DNA of 16,717 bases from positions 1 to 16,717 of the forward strand of contig DASZLR010000097.1 of assembly GCA_035552275.1 (NCBI GenBank), written 5' to 3'. The position numbers were made by a program, and so were the translations under genes. Positions within the stretch are counted from its first letter, which is position 1; each line of letters opens with the position of its first letter. The DNA comes from DASVLX01 sp035552275. GTDB taxonomy: Bacteria > Actinomycetota > Actinomycetes > Mycobacteriales > Pseudonocardiaceae. Under the pieces are notes generated by a model. The model saw only the letters and a list, made by a program, of their open reading frames with translations. It was not told where the DNA came from and ran no database searches. Shown piece by piece: positions 14,714 to 16,717 of this stretch.

Positions 14714-14959
14714 ATGAGTTGCGCTGTCGCCGGTTTCGCGAAGATCGAAGCCGGAACGAAGATCACGAGCGCGTCCCAGCCAGGTGAGATTGTGTTCTAT
14801 TTCGGTGCCGACGAGGCGCTGGTGCTCGTCTTCGACCCACTGGCGTTGGCTGAGTTCCTGGACGCCGCGCAGGCGGCGCTGCGGCAAGCGCGAGAGAAGC
14901 AGATCGTCATGACCGCCGAAGGTCAGGGTGACACAGCGGCGGCGGGGTCAACCTACTGA
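14714..14959 (+). CDS. 81-residue hypothetical protein
   Basis: Starts at ATG 14714, with AAAGGG about 11 nt upstream. The upstream bases also form an 8-codon frame (14691-14717) whose stop overlaps this ATG; that may simply reflect the ribosome site. The protein begins with small beta-like segments (GTKITSASQPGEIVFYFGAD) and a helix (FDPLALAEFLDAAQAALRQA), ending in a polar tail. There is no signal peptide or membrane segment. It lies between the coupled trio and the XRE gene on the same strand and is followed by a strong hairpin. Family unknown, but codon use and ribosome site support a real gene. Confidence 0.62.
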   Translation: MSCAVAGFAKIEAGTKITSASQPGEIVFYFGADEALVLVFDPLALAEFLDAAQAALRQAREKQIVMTAEGQGDTAAAGSTY

Positions 14960-14980
14960 GCCGGCCGGTGATAACCGGGG

Positions 14981-15015
14981 GGTCGGGCCGGCGGGGGTGT
15001 CCTGTCGGCCCGACC
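14981..15015 (+). terminator. Strong GC hairpin after the 81-residue gene
   Basis: GGTCGGGCCGGC (14981-14992) pairs with 15004-15015 over 12 bp with one G-T wobble and an 11-nt loop. It begins 21 bp after the stop of the upstream gene and 62 bp before the start of the XRE gene, consistent with a stem-only terminator that makes the XRE gene separately transcribed. Confidence 0.6.
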
Positions 15016-15076
15016 GCCGGATTCCGACTCACAGTGGTGGGTTTCTGGAAATTGGACAACACGTGAGAGGTATGTC

Positions 15077-15442
15077 GTGCCGGCAATGGACCCGATAGGG
15101 CCGATGGTCAGAATTCGCGCCCTCCGCGACACATACGGCCTGACCGCTGAACAACTGGCCGACCGCATGGCGGAACTCGGCGTGCCGGTCGATCGGAACA
15201 CGCTCTACAACCTGGAATTGGGTGCGAAAAAGCCCAGCGATCGGATACTCGACGCCTACGCCCGCGCCCTGGGCGTCAACCCTCTGGACGTATGGCAGGG
15301 GCCGCTGCGCCCACCGGCCCGAGCCGATGCGAGCCAGCGGCGGCTCGGTGCGCGTCGTCGGCGAGCCGTCACTCCGCCAGTCGGGATCACGGCCAGGATG
15401 CTTCGCTATCGGCGGCGTTCCAGTGGCGACGAGGACCATTGA
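15077..15442 (+). CDS. Small XRE/Cro-CI-type HTH protein
   Basis: 121 residues from GTG 15077 (GAGAGG 6 nt upstream); ATG 15086 is a possible later start. Residues ~10-70 are a lambda-repressor-like HTH: VRIRALRDTYGLTAEQLADR, the recognition region VPVDRNTLYNLELGAKKPSD, and ILDAYARALGVNPLDVWQG. The remaining ~50 residues are arginine-rich and disordered (RRLGARRRRAVTPP). It ends only 33 bp before the right-hand repeat. A Cro/CI-type protein at the edge of an island often controls excision or copy state, but it is not an excisionase by sequence and that role is only a guess. Confidence 0.75.
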   Translation: MPAMDPIGPMVRIRALRDTYGLTAEQLADRMAELGVPVDRNTLYNLELGAKKPSDRILDAYARALGVNPLDVWQGPLRPPARADASQRRLGARRRRAVTPPVGITARMLRYRRRSSGDEDH

Positions 15443-15475
15443 CGGACACCGGGTGATCAACAACGAGCCAATGGC

Positions 15476-15533
15476 CGCGCATCGGCTGCTGGAGAGCGGC
15501 CGGAGCACCGGCAAGATACTGCTGGCGATGTGA
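15476..15533 (+). repeat. Right copy of 58-bp direct repeat (putative attR), remnant of qor 3' end
   Basis: Repeats the last 18 codons of the qor-like gene in the same reading register (AHRLLESGRSTGKILLAM, stop 15531-15533); the final sense codon is ATG here and TTG in the left copy. No other qor sequence precedes it. Its GTGA (15530-15533) offers an alternative hisE start, implying that qor and hisE were once directly joined. Confidence 0.9.
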
Positions 15534-15562
15534 CCGAAGGCGAGTATGCGAGGATTGCGCGC

Positions 15563-15826
15563 GTGAAGACGTTCGACGAGCTGTTCGCCGAACTCCGCGA
15601 CCGCGCGGATCAGCGCCCCGAAGGCTCGGCCACCGTCGCCTCGCTGGACGCCGGCGTGCATGCCCAGGGCAAGAAGGTGCTGGAAGAGGCCGGCGAGGTG
15701 TGGATCGCCGCCGAGCACGAGTCGGACGAGCGGTTGGCCGAGGAGGTGTCCCAGTTGCTGTATCGAGTGCAGGTACTGATGCTCGGGCGCGGCCTGACCC
15801 TCGCCGACGTCTACAAGCATCTGTGA
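15563..15826 (+). CDS. hisE: Phosphoribosyl-ATP pyrophosphatase HisE
   Basis: 87 residues from GTG 15563, preceded by AGGA with 8-nt spacing; the alternative GTG 15530 adds 11 residues and overlaps the stop of the qor remnant. HisE hydrolyses phosphoribosyl-ATP to phosphoribosyl-AMP, step two of histidine synthesis. Family marks are KTFDELFAELRDRA, GKKVLEEAGEVWIAAEHESD (metal-binding acidic helices of the MazG-like fold) and LAEEVSQLLYRVQVLMLGRG. It is a stand-alone HisE, as in actinobacteria, not fused to HisI. hisG follows 49 bp downstream. Any upstream promoter must lie inside the island or come from read-through of it. Confidence 0.93.
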   Translation: MKTFDELFAELRDRADQRPEGSATVASLDAGVHAQGKKVLEEAGEVWIAAEHESDERLAEEVSQLLYRVQVLMLGRGLTLADVYKHL

Positions 15827-15875
15827 CACCACCGTCGCGATCGAGTTCAGTTCACATCATCGCTGGGAGCAGACA

Positions 15876-16717
15876 ATGTTGCGGGTAGCCGTGCCCAACA
15901 AGGGAGCCTTGGCGCAGGCCGCGTCCGAGATGCTGGGCGAGGCCGGCTACCGGCGGCGGCATGACCAGCGGGACCTGACCGTGCTCGACCCAGCCAACGA
16001 TGTCGAGTTCTTCTTCCTGCGGCCCAAGGACATCGCCATCTACGTCGGCTCCGGCGAGTTGGACCTCGGCATCACCGGCCGGGACCTGGCGCTGGATTCC
16101 GGCGCGCCGGTGCGCGAACGGCTGGCGCTGGACTTCGGCAGCTCGGCCTTCCGCTACGCCGCGCCGGTCGGCCGGGACTGGACCATGGCGGACCTGGAGG
16201 GCAAGCGGATCGCCACCTCCTACCACCGGCTGGTGGAGGCCGACCTGGCCCGGCATGGCGTGCGCGCCAAGGTGATCCGACTGGACGGCGCGGTGGAGAT
16301 CTCGGTCCAGCTCGGCGTCGCGGACGCCATCGCGGACGTGGTCGACTCCGGCCGTACCCTGCGCCAGCACGGCATGGCGACCTTCGGCGAGCCGATCTGC
16401 TCATCGGTCGCGGTGCTGATCGAGCGCGACGACACCGACGAGTCGCCGACCAAGGCGCAGCTGTCCGCCCGGTTGCAGGGCGTGGTGTTCGCGCAGAACT
16501 ACCTGATGCTCGACTACGACTGCCCAAAACCGTTGCTGGACAAGGCGGTGCGGATCACGCCGGGCCTGGAGTCGCCGACGGTCGCGCCGATGGCCGACCC
16601 GGAGTGGGTCGCCGTGCGGGCGATGGTGCCGCGCAAGGACGCCAACCAGATCATGGACGAGTTGGTCGCCATCGGCGCCAAGGCGGTGCTGGCCTCGGAC
16701 ATCCGCGCCTGCCGGCT
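15876..16717 (+). CDS. hisG: ATP phosphoribosyltransferase HisG, long form, cut by window end
   Basis: 280 complete codons from ATG 15876 (GGGAG 8-9 nt upstream), running off the window without a stop. HisG starts histidine synthesis by joining ATP and PRPP. Marks: MLRVAVPNKGALAQAASEML, YVGSGELDLGITGRDLALDS, the PRPP-binding stretch ADVVDSGRTLRQHG, and the C-terminal regulatory domain (ITPGLESPTVAPMADPEWVA, KDANQIMDELVAIGAKAVLA) that binds histidine for feedback inhibition. The last visible residues, DIRACR, are close to where the M. tuberculosis enzyme ends (about 284 residues), so probably only one to a few codons are missing. Likely cotranscribed with hisE. Confidence 0.95.
   Translation, partial: MLRVAVPNKGALAQAASEMLGEAGYRRRHDQRDLTVLDPANDVEFFFLRPKDIAIYVGSGELDLGITGRDLALDSGAPVRERLALDFGSSAFRYAAPVGRDWTMADLEGKRIATSYHRLVEADLARHGVRAKVIRLDGAVEISVQLGVADAIADVVDSGRTLRQHGMATFGEPICSSVAVLIERDDTDESPTKAQLSARLQGVVFAQNYLMLDYDCPKPLLDKAVRITPGLESPTVAPMADPEWVAVRAMVPRKDANQIMDELVAIGAKAVLASDIRACR

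Larger units (their letters stand above)
11554..15475. mobile_element. Putative small genomic island inserted at the 3' end of qor
   Basis: The segment is bounded by 58-bp direct repeats equal to the qor gene end, leaving the gene intact on the left and a bare copy of its end on the right. This is the footprint of site-specific integration into a gene 3' end. The contents are not housekeeping: tandem truncated HTH/TPR regulators, several tiny coupled genes of unknown function, and an XRE-type repressor beside the right repeat. By eye, codon use is less uniformly G/C than in the egt or his genes. No integrase, transposase or conjugation gene is visible, so it would be a decayed or trans-mobilised element. 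Homologous recombination with a divergent locus is the alternative. Confidence 0.55.

Noticed and set aside
15222..15533. 103-residue frame ending in AHRLLESGRSTGKILLAM
   Set aside because: Only the last 18 codons are qor-derived; the rest is an off-frame reading of the XRE gene and spacer. Treated as the attR remnant, not a gene.
11496..15533. Direct repeats as a transposon target-site duplication
   Set aside because: 52-58 bp is far longer than IS or transposon duplications, there are no terminal inverted repeats just inside, and no transposase is present.
1..16717. tRNA, rRNA, CRISPR arrays or riboswitches
   Set aside because: No cloverleaf, rRNA-like stretch or regularly spaced repeat array was seen. 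In particular no tRNA lies at either island boundary.

Overview
The window is chromosomal DNA from a high-GC actinomycete. Coding is dense, third codon positions are strongly G/C, GTG and TTG starts are common, and many genes overlap by 4 bp (ATGA/GTGA). Gene content (F420-type LLM oxidoreductase, mycothiol-related DinB-fold protein, DUF1707 protein, ergothioneine cluster, long-form HisG) fits a Pseudonocardiales-type or other mycolata-related actinomycete. That placement is inferred from gene families, not from a marker gene.

Layout. 1-110: C-terminal tail of an unrecognised + strand gene, ending at a hairpin shared with the convergent operon. 144-2551 (-): two translationally coupled CNNM/CorB-type membrane proteins with CBS domains. 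2744-4267 (-): a DinB-fold/maleylpyruvate-isomerase-like protein and an LLM-class F420-dependent oxidoreductase, probably one operon, with a promoter carrying two copies of a small dyad. 4373-5283 (+): a small basic protein and a DUF1707/LiaF-like protein. 5458-6048 (-): a TetR regulator resembling AcnR/Rv1474c, with a perfect 16-bp palindrome in its upstream region. 6203-10506 (+): egtA-egtB-egtC-egtD with 4-bp overlaps or a 4-bp gap, giving the ergothioneine route from histidine except the final C-S lyase (egtE). 10564-11553 (+): a zinc-free quinone oxidoreductase (qor-like), preceded by a long inverted repeat. 15563-16717 (+): hisE and an almost complete hisG.

The most unusual part is 11496-15533. 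The last 58 bp of the qor-like gene (52 bp identical, then one mismatch, then the stop) occur a second time directly in front of hisE. The 3.9 kb between the copies looks like a small genomic island inserted into the 3' end of qor with the gene's end restored, as site-specific integration into a gene end would leave it. It carries no recognisable integrase. Its cargo is a tandem pair of HTH/TPR-type regulators with complementary truncations (one has the HTH but a short C-terminus, the other has the full repeat region but has lost the HTH cleanly), a divergent set of three tiny GTGA-coupled genes, an 81-residue unknown protein, and a small XRE-type HTH protein next to the right-hand repeat.

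If the island is removed on paper, qor would run directly into hisE, so ergothioneine genes would sit immediately upstream of hisE-hisG. Histidine is the substrate of EgtD, so that ancestral adjacency would make metabolic sense. This reconstruction is inference.
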